NCBI GenBank assembly: GCA_013697245.1
Contig: JACCXH010000071.1
Span: forward strand, 87,145-151,144
From: Bacteroidota bacterium
GTDB lineage: Bacteria; Bacteroidota; Bacteroidia; B-17B0; Aurantibacillaceae
Length of the DNA stretch: 64,000 nucleotides
Reading direction: 5' to 3'
Shown: piece by piece, positions 36,287 through 43,443 of the stretch
How the letters are laid out: each line of letters begins with the position of its first letter
Numbering within the stretch: position 1 is the first letter of the stretch
Notes under the pieces: model-generated
What the model was told of the DNA's origin: nothing
The model's database searches: none
The model's input: only the letters and a program-made list of their open reading frames with translations
Position numbers and translations under genes: made by a program

Positions 36287-37132
36287 ATGAAATTAATAAC
36301 AAAGATAATTATAGCAACTCTTGCGGTTTTTACGTCCACAAATGGTGTAGCGCAAATTAAAAATGCAAAAACAGAAACTGTAAAAATTTACGGAAACTGC
36401 GAAATGTGCAAAAGCACAATTGAAAAGGCAGGTAACGTAAAAAAAGTGGCGAAAGTGCTTTGGAATAAAGACACCAAGGTTGCGACACTCGCTTTTGATT
36501 CAAAAAAAACAACTGAAGATCAAATATTAAAACGTATAGCTTTAGCAGGTTATGATAATGATAAATGTTTTGCACCAGACGATGCCTATGCTAAACTGCC
36601 TGACTGCTGCAAGTACCAGAGAAACAAAAAATCCATTGTTAAAACTGATACGGCAAATAAAGAGACGCATCACCATGCTGTTATTTCAGAAACAAAGGCG
36701 GCAACTCCTTTAAAAAGTATTTTCGACAACTACTTTTCTTTGAAAGATGCATTAGTGAAAACAGATGCCAATGTTGCTTCTAATAAAGCAAAGGATTTAT
36801 TAACCTCAATAAATTCAGTAAAAATGGAGGCTTTAAAAATGGATGAACACATGGCTTGGATGAAAGTAATGAAAGATTTAACTACGGAGGCTGAACAAAT
36901 TTCGTTAACGAAGGATATAAAAAAACAAAGAATGGCTTTTACTTCATTATCAACCCATATTTATGAGTTAGCAAAAGCATCAAAACAACCTGAGATCATT
37001 TATTACCAGCATTGCCCTATGTATAACGATGGCAAAGGCGCTGATTGGTTAAGCAAAGAAAGTACAATCAAAAATCCATACTACGGTTCTCAGATGATGA
37101 CCTGTGGAAGTACAATGGAAACAATTAAATAA
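36287..37132 (+). CDS. secreted HMA + DUF3347 protein
   Basis: This 281-aa protein has a signal peptide (about 1-23, ending VAQ). An HMA-like domain follows with GNCEMC (C38, C41) and a trailing DDAYAKLPDCCKYQR (C107-C108), the same CC extension as in the lipoprotein at 34540. A His-rich linker (HHH at 128-130) leads to a DUF3347 domain (about 140-275) ending YYQHCPMYNDGKGADWL and PYYGSQMMTCG. DUF3347 is often attached to or near CusB-type efflux components. It probably carries copper in the periplasm. It lies 18 nt after the HMA-MauE gene. Confidence 0.85.
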   Translation: MKLITKIIIATLAVFTSTNGVAQIKNAKTETVKIYGNCEMCKSTIEKAGNVKKVAKVLWNKDTKVATLAFDSKKTTEDQILKRIALAGYDNDKCFAPDDAYAKLPDCCKYQRNKKSIVKTDTANKETHHHAVISETKAATPLKSIFDNYFSLKDALVKTDANVASNKAKDLLTSINSVKMEALKMDEHMAWMKVMKDLTTEAEQISLTKDIKKQRMAFTSLSTHIYELAKASKQPEIIYYQHCPMYNDGKGADWLSKESTIKNPYYGSQMMTCGSTMETIK

Positions 37133-37167
37133 GTTTTCACTAAAGGATTTATCATTACAGAATTTAA

Positions 37168-39408
37168 ATGAAAAATATTTATAGCAAGCTAATATTGAGC
37201 CTGATTTTATTTGCGCAGAGTGTTTGTGCTCAAAAAACTGTTCGTTACGATCTTTACGTTCGCGATACGATAGTAAATTTCACGGGCAAAGAAAAAAGAG
37301 CCATTTCAGTGAACGGACAAATACCAATGCCTACATTAACATTTACTGAAGGTGATACAGCAGAAATATATGTGCATAATGAACTAAATGAAAGTACAGC
37401 ATTGCATTGGCATGGTTTGTTTTTGCCGAATAAAGAAGACGGTGTTCCTTATCTAACACAAATGCCAATTAAGCCGCATACAACGCATTTGTATAAATTT
37501 CCAATTATACAACACGGTACGCATTGGTATCATAGCCACTATGAACTACAAGAGCAGATTGGTATGTATGGAAGTTTTATAATGAATAAAAAAAAGACTG
37601 ATCCAACGTTTAGAAAAGGCATTGATGATCTTCCTGCTATCCCGATTGTTTTAAGCGAATGGACAAATTACAATCCAAAAAACGTTCACAGAATGCTTCA
37701 TAATGCTACAGATTGGTTTGCTATTAAAAAAGGCACCACTCAAAGTTATGCGGAAGCTATTAAACACAAACATTTTAAAACCAAACTTAAAAACGAGTGG
37801 AAAAGAATGTTGGCAATGGATGTGAGCGATGTTTATTATGATAAATTTTTAATGAACGGAAAAAATGAAAGTCAACTTTCGCAATTTAAAGCAGGAGATA
37901 AAGTTCGATTGCGGATTTCAAACGGTGGTGCTTCCACCTATTTCTGGTTAACTTATGCCGGAGGTAAGATGACTGTTGTTGCCAACGATGGAAACGATGT
38001 TGAACCTGTTGAAGTAGACAGACTGATCATTGCGGTATCTGAAACGTATGACGTAATACTTACTATACCAAATGATAGTACTGCTTATGAGTTTTTAGCG
38101 ACTTCCGAAGATCGAATAAGCTCATCGTCTTTGTATATTGGTAACGGTATAAAACAGTTAACATCGCCTTTACCTAAACTAAAATATTTTGAAGGCATGA
38201 AGATGATGAATGGGATGATGAAAATGAATGGTGATTTAGATGAGATGGGAATGCACATGAGCCTTAATCAAATGGATATGAATGTGGTAATGTATCCAGA
38301 AATTACAGGAAACGCAATGCCCTCAATGGATAATATGAAAGATATGAAAATGGGAGAAGATCAATATAACAGTAATCAACTTTCAGACATTGTTACATTA
38401 AATTATGCAATGCTTAAATCGCCAACAGAAACTGCTCTTACGAAAGATGCACCAATAAAAGAATTTCATTTTGAACTTACAGGAAACATGAATCGTTATG
38501 TTTGGAGTTTAGATAATAAAGTTGTTTCCGAATCTGATAAAATCTTAATTAAAAAAGGAGAAAATGTTAGAATCATACTTTATAATGGCTCGATGATGCG
38601 TCACCCTATGCATTTGCATGGCCATGATTTTAGAGTATTAAACGGACAAGGTAATAAAGCTCCTTTAAAAAATATAATTGATATTATGCCAATGGAAACA
38701 GATACTTTAGAGTTTAACGCTAATGTAGATGGCGATTGGTTTTTTCATTGTCACATTTTGTATCATATGATGAGCGGAATGGGTCGGGTATTCACGTATG
38801 AAAATCAGCCGGCAAATCCATTAATTCCAAATCCGAAATACGCTTTTAGAAAATTAAAAAGCGATGATAGAAAATTTCATTTTATGGGTGAGAATGATAT
38901 TGCAACGAATGGTAACGATGGAATGGCGATGCTACAAAACACACGATGGAGTGTAATGTCGGAATGGCGATTAGGGTATATGGATATGCACGGCTATGAG
39001 ATAGAAACACATCTTGGCAGATACATTGGTAAAATGCAATGGTTCATGCCTTTCATTGGATATGATTATCGTTATAGAAAGCAAGAAGGAGAAATAAATT
39101 TTCAGTCAAAAAATATTTTCGGACAAACCGATACGAAAGATACCAGACAAGCATTTTCAGCCGGATTTTCATATACCCTGCCAATGCTAATTCATTTTGA
39201 AGCGGAAGTATTTACAAATGGAACGGTTTTGTTACAATTGAAGCGTGAAGATATTCCCATTACAAAACGATTAAGATTGGGTCTAATGTATAATTCAGAT
39301 AAAGAGTATATGATTGACTTGCGATATATCCTGAATAAAAACATGGGTATTAGAACTCATTATGATAGCGACATGGGGTTTGGAGTTGGACTTAGCTTAA
39401 ATTATTAA
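37168..39408 (+). CDS. CopA-like multicopper oxidase with Met-rich insert and beta-rich C-terminal tail
   Basis: This 746-aa protein has a signal peptide (about 1-22), then multicopper oxidase domains with HWHG at 80-83, HWYHSH at 119-124, HPMHLHGHDF at 479-488 and HCHILYHMMSGMG at 527-539. Between them (344-395) lies a segment with about 17 methionines, as in PcoA/CopA-type copper-resistance oxidases that bind Cu(I). Residues about 595-746 form an extra region of alternating beta strands with many aromatics, ending FGVGLSLNY. It resembles CopB/PcoB-type outer-membrane barrels or a truncated barrel. It probably oxidises and sequesters copper in the periplasm or outer membrane. It is the last gene of the copper operon. 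Confidence 0.87.
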   Translation: MKNIYSKLILSLILFAQSVCAQKTVRYDLYVRDTIVNFTGKEKRAISVNGQIPMPTLTFTEGDTAEIYVHNELNESTALHWHGLFLPNKEDGVPYLTQMPIKPHTTHLYKFPIIQHGTHWYHSHYELQEQIGMYGSFIMNKKKTDPTFRKGIDDLPAIPIVLSEWTNYNPKNVHRMLHNATDWFAIKKGTTQSYAEAIKHKHFKTKLKNEWKRMLAMDVSDVYYDKFLMNGKNESQLSQFKAGDKVRLRISNGGASTYFWLTYAGGKMTVVANDGNDVEPVEVDRLIIAVSETYDVILTIPNDSTAYEFLATSEDRISSSSLYIGNGIKQLTSPLPKLKYFEGMKMMNGMMKMNGDLDEMGMHMSLNQMDMNVVMYPEITGNAMPSMDNMKDMKMGEDQYNSNQLSDIVTLNYAMLKSPTETALTKDAPIKEFHFELTGNMNRYVWSLDNKVVSESDKILIKKGENVRIILYNGSMMRHPMHLHGHDFRVLNGQGNKAPLKNIIDIMPMETDTLEFNANVDGDWFFHCHILYHMMSGMGRVFTYENQPANPLIPNPKYAFRKLKSDDRKFHFMGENDIATNGNDGMAMLQNTRWSVMSEWRLGYMDMHGYEIETHLGRYIGKMQWFMPFIGYDYRYRKQEGEINFQSKNIFGQTDTKDTRQAFSAGFSYTLPMLIHFEAEVFTNGTVLLQLKREDIPITKRLRLGLMYNSDKEYMIDLRYILNKNMGIRTHYDSDMGFGVGLSLNY

Positions 39409-39993
39409 AACTAATTTTACTTCTTGCCATCGATAATAAATTAATTTAATAACTCATCTTCCAAAGATATTGTAGCTCTTCTTCAAAATTACGTGCGACT
39501 ATAAATTGCAGTCAATTATAAAAAGACGCATTCAATAATTAATATTTGCTAGCAGTTTCGTTGATCAAAATCTGATCCGCACTAATTTTTTCATTGAAAA
39601 GTTTATCAAAGAAATGGACATGCCTTGTTTCTACTGCCATTATAAGTTGTTATAATGTAATATGAGAAAGCGGTTTCACTTTTTACAACCCGACTCCTAA
39701 TGCGACTCCCAAAAACAAAAAACCCTCTGAAAGACTTGCTATCAAAGGGTTTCTATATTTTGTTTGTGATCCCGCTGGAAATTGAAACCCCCAGCTAGGA
39801 TACTTGATATCATTGAGTTTTTTTTGTTTTTTATTTTTTGGGGACACATTGGGGCATCAAATCTTAATCAAATATACAAAATCTTTCTTTTCTGATTATA
39901 ACCAAAAAGCTACCACTTATAAAAAAAGTATGTTAAAACCAAACTACACTTCACTTTTGTGCGTTATAAGTAGTAATCACAATTGTCCCATTT
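39409..39993. other. gene-free spacer at the right edge of the copper island
   Basis: This 585-nt stretch has no supported gene. It contains a hairpin and a tRNA-end-like motif near 39717-39800 (see the separate entry), and an AT-rich tract at 39801-39840. A 66-codon open frame at 39804-40004 begins in the T-rich tract, overlaps the next candidate gene and has no recognisable features. I see no promoter matching TAnnTTTG. Confidence 0.5.
39717..39800 (-). repeat. tRNA-3'-end-like sequence with terminator hairpin (possible attachment scar)
   Basis: On the minus strand, AGCTGGGGGTTTCAATTTCC resembles a degenerate tRNA T-arm. It is followed by CAGCGGGATCAC (plus strand GTGATCCCGCTG, 39766-39777) and then a hairpin with AAACCCT/AGGGTTT arms (39720-39726 and 39746-39752). 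This is the layout of a tRNA end plus intrinsic terminator. The 5' tRNA half is missing. The shared ATCCCGCTG and hairpin order match 30205-30262, about 9.5 kb away on the other side of the copper genes. Confidence 0.4.
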
Positions 39994-40524
39994 ATGTATT
40001 CTAAAGATCCAGTCTGGTTATTACCGGAGGCCTTAATAGGCACGTCTAAAGATTTTTGCTTTAAAAACAATATAACTGAAAGGGTATTACGTAGTTTAGT
40101 AGATGCTTTCCTTTTAAGAGCAAGATCAAACAGAAATTCTAAAAAAACTGAAATTTTACAAGAATCTTTCGAGCAGCTCCAGCGGCACATTAACTATAAT
40201 TTTTTAAAAAGAACGGCCAATATTGGTTCAATAATTCCGGAGCCAGAATACATAAATAAAAAATACAAGATTTTTTATGATAAAAGTCAAACATGGTATA
40301 CGCCCAAGGAAATATTGGAAACCTATCCATTCTTAAAACTTGAGAAAAGCTATACTTGTGAATTTATTGGCGACCTTGTCCAAATAGGTATGGTTATTGG
40401 GAAATTTCAAAGATCAGAAGATTGTTTTTTTATTTCACTACCTTCCTTTGTCTGGCTTCTCAAATACCATGAATTTACTGTTAGCCAATTTGTGTTTTTA
40501 CGCCCGGATGACGATTTTTGCTAA
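39994..40524 (+). CDS. hypothetical protein of the accessory region
   Basis: This 176-aa predicted protein has mixed alpha/beta composition, no signal peptide and no membrane helix. The only notable segment is YDKSQTWYTPKEILETYPF near the middle, which could be the start of a small helix-turn-helix, but I do not recognise a family. It lies between the tRNA-like scar and two minus-strand hypotheticals. The amino-acid composition is protein-like. No clear promoter was found. Confidence 0.5.
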   Translation: MYSKDPVWLLPEALIGTSKDFCFKNNITERVLRSLVDAFLLRARSNRNSKKTEILQESFEQLQRHINYNFLKRTANIGSIIPEPEYINKKYKIFYDKSQTWYTPKEILETYPFLKLEKSYTCEFIGDLVQIGMVIGKFQRSEDCFFISLPSFVWLLKYHEFTVSQFVFLRPDDDFC

Positions 40525-40541
40525 AACTTAGTAATTAGCCA

Positions 40542-40742
40542 TCACTTTTGTAGCAAAATACCTTTAAATTGTAAATGAATTGTCTCTAATTCTAGGTTGT
40601 ATCTATCGATTGCCTTTAGATCAAACACGTCGACTTTGTTTTTAACTTCTAAGACAGTCTTTTCAATCCTGTCCAGTTCAGCGTTAATTTTTAACTGATT
40701 TTCTATTACCTTTTTTAAGGCTAGTTCTCGCGCGTTTTCCAT
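40542..40742 (-). CDS. small coiled-coil protein
   Basis: This 66-aa protein is nearly all heptad-like helix (NARELALKKVIENQLKINAE; LDRIEKTVLEVKNKV), suggesting a coiled coil. It begins 1 nt after the end of the gene at 40744-41226, so the two are almost certainly co-transcribed. It has no known family and could be a partner of the larger protein. Confidence 0.55.
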   Translation of the reverse strand: MENARELALKKVIENQLKINAELDRIEKTVLEVKNKVDVFDLKAIDRYNLELETIHLQFKGILLQK

Positions 40743-40743
40743 A

Positions 40744-41226
40744 TCACCATAATCTGTATTTAGAATTGAACTTTATAAATTGACCTACGACGGTTCCTTT
40801 AAAGGATTGCATAGATGTTTCATCCACAGGGAAATGTATAACATTAATTTTACTCATATTGTTATCCAAAACATAAAGCACCATTAATGGCCAGTTTCCT
40901 TTTAAAACGTATGCGTACATAATTGAACTAGCATTGGGCACCTCAATTTTTAAAATTTGATCTGGCAGTATTTCCGAAGGGCTAATCCTTTTTAAATGCT
41001 TGATATCCTCATTGATAATTGATTTTACTACATCCACAGCTTCAATTGTTGAAGCGTTAATTGCCCTTGAGGTAAACTCTTTAATTAATTCTTTGTAGGC
41101 AGGTACTACAATCATCTTCAGAGCCGATAGATACGCTTCAGTAAATTGGCTTTCTTCTCGTTTTGCTTCTTCAAATTTTTCACTAGTAATTATGCAAGGA
41201 TCTTGCTTCTTTTCTACCTTCCCCAT
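40744..41226 (-). CDS. hypothetical protein, first gene of a two-gene unit
   Basis: This 160-aa predicted cytoplasmic protein has no signal peptide. The first half is helical (EKFEEAKREESQFTEAYLSA). The second half has short strands (MYAYVLKGNWPLMVLYVLD; INVIHFPVD) and ends in RLW. No motif is recognised. It is followed after 1 nt by a small coiled-coil gene. Unknown function within an accessory region. Confidence 0.55.
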   Translation of the reverse strand: MGKVEKKQDPCIITSEKFEEAKREESQFTEAYLSALKMIVVPAYKELIKEFTSRAINASTIEAVDVVKSIINEDIKHLKRISPSEILPDQILKIEVPNASSIMYAYVLKGNWPLMVLYVLDNNMSKINVIHFPVDETSMQSFKGTVVGQFIKFNSKYRLW

Positions 41227-41568
41227 CTATCATTCTTTTTTATCAAAATTAGATATTGATCAGTCAACCACTTGCTATGGATTATAGCATGTTTAAAAAA
41301 AATTGTTGTAATTCTGAAATGTTCATCTAATAATCAGCGTGTGAGTTCGCCAAAGGAGCCATAGCGCATTCAGGCTCTGTCAATAACTTTTCCGGGCAAC
41401 TAAATTTCAAATATTATGGTATGGAATGACTATTCTAAATCAATACAGTTGGCAATAACTGGTTTTTATACTGTTCATATCCTCCTTTTTCTACCCTGAC
41501 TCTATTCGTCAAAGGCGCGAAGCCGGACTGTGCGGCTTCGGAGATTTGTAGTATAAAAATTAGAAATC
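41227..41568. other. 342-nt leader region with a GC-rich hairpin before the HTH gene set
   Basis: The most notable structure is a perfect 8-bp hairpin, CGAAGCCG (41518-41525) and CGGCTTCG (41533-41540), with a 7-nt loop, just upstream of TTTGTAGTATAAA (41545-41557) and the ATG at 41569. It has no T-run, so it may act in the leader rather than as a terminator. No other gene was seen in this stretch. Confidence 0.5.
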
Positions 41569-41856
41569 ATGGAAGGTATAACAACAGTAAAGGTTTCAGA
41601 TTTAGAACAATTGTTTAATCTGAACACTCAGTTGCTCTCTGAAATAAAGCAACTCAAACAAATTGAGGAAGACATAAGGGCATACTCAATTCAAAAAACA
41701 GCCGATATGATTGGCCTACATTACACAACTATAAGAAGTTTTGTAAAGAAAGGAATCTTATTTGCAAAATACGTTGACGGGACAAGGGGTAAGTGTATCA
41801 TTCCCTATTGGTCAATCAAAGAGTATTTAAAATCCACAAAAAATTCAAACCAATAA
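41569..41856 (+). CDS. helix-turn-helix (excisionase-type) DNA-binding protein
   Basis: This 95-aa protein has an N-terminal coiled segment (about 8-36, LEQLFNLNTQLLSEIKQLKQ). It is followed by a MerR/excisionase-like winged helix: SIQKTADMIGLHYTTIRSFVKKGILFAKYVDGTRGKCIIPYWSIKEYL (about 44-88). Proteins of this layout are typical small regulators of integrative elements in Bacteroidota. Excisionase or transcription-factor roles cannot be separated. It is the first of three closely spaced genes and is preceded by TAGAAATCATGG, which recurs at the next start. Confidence 0.75.
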   Translation: MEGITTVKVSDLEQLFNLNTQLLSEIKQLKQIEEDIRAYSIQKTADMIGLHYTTIRSFVKKGILFAKYVDGTRGKCIIPYWSIKEYLKSTKNSNQ

Positions 41857-41868
41857 AACCTAGAAATC

Positions 41869-42255
41869 ATGGACAGAAACATTTTTGACAACCACGCCGC
41901 TTATAACCGTTACTTATCAATTGAAGGTAATAGACCAAGCGAAACATACACAAAGCCGAGCCTATACATTTGTGATAGTAAAATGAAAAAAGCATTTAAA
42001 GATCTAAGCGATGAAGAAATCAAAACCATCTTTAAAAATCCCTTGGCTCAAATTTTAGGAATACGAAAATACAGAGATGAATTAGCAGAAAAATTGAATG
42101 AGCTGGTTGAATGGCAAACGTTTAATGCTTTGGTGATTTTATTTTCAGAAGGCAATTTTGAATGTGCAAAATTTGTAATGAATTGTAATTGGGAAGATAA
42201 TTGTCCTTATGAGGACGAAACAGAGCTTTATAAATTAATTAGTAAAAAATGGTAG
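41869..42255 (+). CDS. hypothetical protein of the HTH gene set
   Basis: This 128-aa soluble protein has an acidic C-terminal third (NWEDNCPYEDETELYK) and a helical middle. No family is recognised. It starts 12 nt after the HTH gene with the same TAGAAATCATGG context (41861-41872), which suggests similar translation signals. It overlaps the next gene by 7 nt. Confidence 0.6.
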   Translation: MDRNIFDNHAAYNRYLSIEGNRPSETYTKPSLYICDSKMKKAFKDLSDEEIKTIFKNPLAQILGIRKYRDELAEKLNELVEWQTFNALVILFSEGNFECAKFVMNCNWEDNCPYEDETELYKLISKKW

Positions 42256-42452
42256 GAGGTATTTTCATAACCGTAAATGATGTACAGGTATTACTTGGAT
42301 GTGAACGTTATGCCACTGCATGGGCGTACTATAATTCGGTTAGGGATGCCATTAATAAAAAACACTCAAAAAAAATAACGATCAAAGAGTTTTGCGAATA
42401 TGAAGATTTAGAATTCGAGTATATCTGGAAACTCTTACGGGTTAATAAATAG
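42249..42452 (+). CDS. small HTH-like protein of the mobile-element type
   Basis: This 67-aa protein contains VNDVQVLLGCERYATAWAYYNSVRDAIN and KKITIKEFCEYEDLEFEYIWKLL. This form is typical of short DNA-binding proteins found in Bacteroidota mobile elements. It overlaps the previous gene by 7 nt and is followed by a strong terminator (42472-42506), so the three genes form one unit. Confidence 0.65.
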   Translation: MVGGIFITVNDVQVLLGCERYATAWAYYNSVRDAINKKHSKKITIKEFCEYEDLEFEYIWKLLRVNK

Positions 42453-42471
42453 ATCCGTTATAGTACATCAT

Positions 42472-42506
42472 AAAGCCCCATTATTTTATAATAATGGGGC
42501 TTTTTT
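42472..42506 (+). terminator. strong intrinsic terminator after the HTH gene set
   Basis: A perfect 14-bp stem (AAAGCCCCATTATT at 42472-42485, AATAATGGGGCTTT at 42490-42503) has a 4-nt loop, and its T-run continues to 42506. It ends the three-gene unit. Confidence 0.9.
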
Positions 42507-42523
42507 ACTTGGAGATTATACTA

Positions 42524-42639
42524 TTTTATACGCTTTTATACGATTCGTTACTTAGTGTAACTTATTTTTACTTCTTTATACGGCTTCGTACTCTCCTTAA
42601 AATCCACCTCCCATAGTCTTCTGACCTTTGTAGTATAAA
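42524..42639. promoter_or_regulatory. repeat-rich control region of the next small gene
   Basis: Three copies of TTTATACG lie at 42525-42532, 42535-42542 and 42575-42582. An inverted repeat GTTAC-5 nt-GTAAC lies at 42547-42561, and TTTGTAGTATAAA (42627-42639) is identical to the motif at 41545-41557 upstream of the HTH gene. AGGAG at 42642-42646 is a good Shine-Dalgarno match before ATG 42652, which is unusual in this phylum. Operator sites for the HTH protein are one explanation. Confidence 0.4.
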
Positions 42640-42651
42640 GCAGGAGATAAA

Positions 42652-42924
42652 ATGAATACCACAGACATACTACTCATTATCAACAGCATTTTACTAGGCT
42701 TAATTAGTTTGCTCTTTATTCTGATCGGTTATTTTCTAAAAGATCTGCATAAAGATTTTAAGCACATGGTAGAACGTGTAAATAAACTCCATTCAGAACT
42801 CTACACACATACAACCATTTTTGAAAACCTAACCAAGATCTTCCAAAGGCAAATTGACGGACTAGCAGAAAGATTAAAAAAAATAGAAAAATTTATTTAC
42901 ACTCTTGTGAGGCTTTTTAGTTAA
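42652..42924 (+). CDS. small membrane protein with coiled-coil tail
   Basis: This 90-aa protein has one N-terminal helix (about 5-28, LLIINSILLGLISLLFILIGYFL), then charged heptad-like sequence to the end. The topology suggests a membrane-anchored coiled coil. It has an AGGAG ribosome site. It overlaps the end of the convergent PLD gene by 51 nt, which is unusual. Function unknown. Confidence 0.6.
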   Translation: MNTTDILLIINSILLGLISLLFILIGYFLKDLHKDFKHMVERVNKLHSELYTHTTIFENLTKIFQRQIDGLAERLKKIEKFIYTLVRLFS

Positions 42925-43434
42925 ACTTTTATTATAATATTTCGGCTCAAAATTATTCCTATCAAATTTGTTACCGTAATTTTTATCTTGATAATTTCTT
43001 TTTGTATTATCAACCTCCAGTTGCGCACTTTTTATAATGTCCTGACAATGTAACATTGCATCTTCAAAGGCATCTTTATCGTTTTGCGCACTTAATAAAA
43101 CTCCCAATTCAGTGTTACTTATTTCAGATGCTTCTGAGAAATTCATTGATCCAATAATACACTTGGTTTCATTGGCAAAAAACTTAGCATGTAAATTATT
43201 AAAATGATAAATTTTTAGATTTTCAATGTTTTCAATACCATTATTATCACTTTTAATTGATTTACCATAAACTAAATGTATTGTAACACCTTTTTCCGCA
43301 GCTTGTTTCAATCTCGCTATAAATGATTCACTAATAATGAATGAAAAACTTATCAAGTATAAATCCTTTTCAGCCTTGCGAATTAAGTCTTCTAACGCAG
43401 CCGCTGATCCTTTAGTTGTTAAAATTTTCGCCAT
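42874..43434 (-). CDS. single-HKD phospholipase D-like protein
   Basis: This 186-aa protein has one HKD-type motif: H82 and K84 in NNLHAKFFANETKCIIGSMNFS, the HxK(x4)-GSxN(F/L) pattern of PLD-superfamily nucleases and lipases with one motif per chain, which work as dimers. The N-terminal SAAALEDLIRKAEKDLYLISF is also typical. Its stop is beyond the end of the convergent small gene. It lies 9 nt after a type ISP methylase remnant, so it may be part of the same defence operon (for example as nuclease). Confidence 0.8.
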   Translation of the reverse strand: MAKILTTKGSAAALEDLIRKAEKDLYLISFSFIISESFIARLKQAAEKGVTIHLVYGKSIKSDNNGIENIENLKIYHFNNLHAKFFANETKCIIGSMNFSEASEISNTELGVLLSAQNDKDAFEDAMLHCQDIIKSAQLEVDNTKRNYQDKNYGNKFDRNNFEPKYYNKSLTKKPHKSVNKFFYFF

Positions 43435-43443
43435 TTAATATAA

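Noticed and set aside
39804..40004. 66-codon frame at the right edge of the copper island
   Set aside because: It starts in a T-rich tract, overlaps the next candidate gene and has no recognised features.
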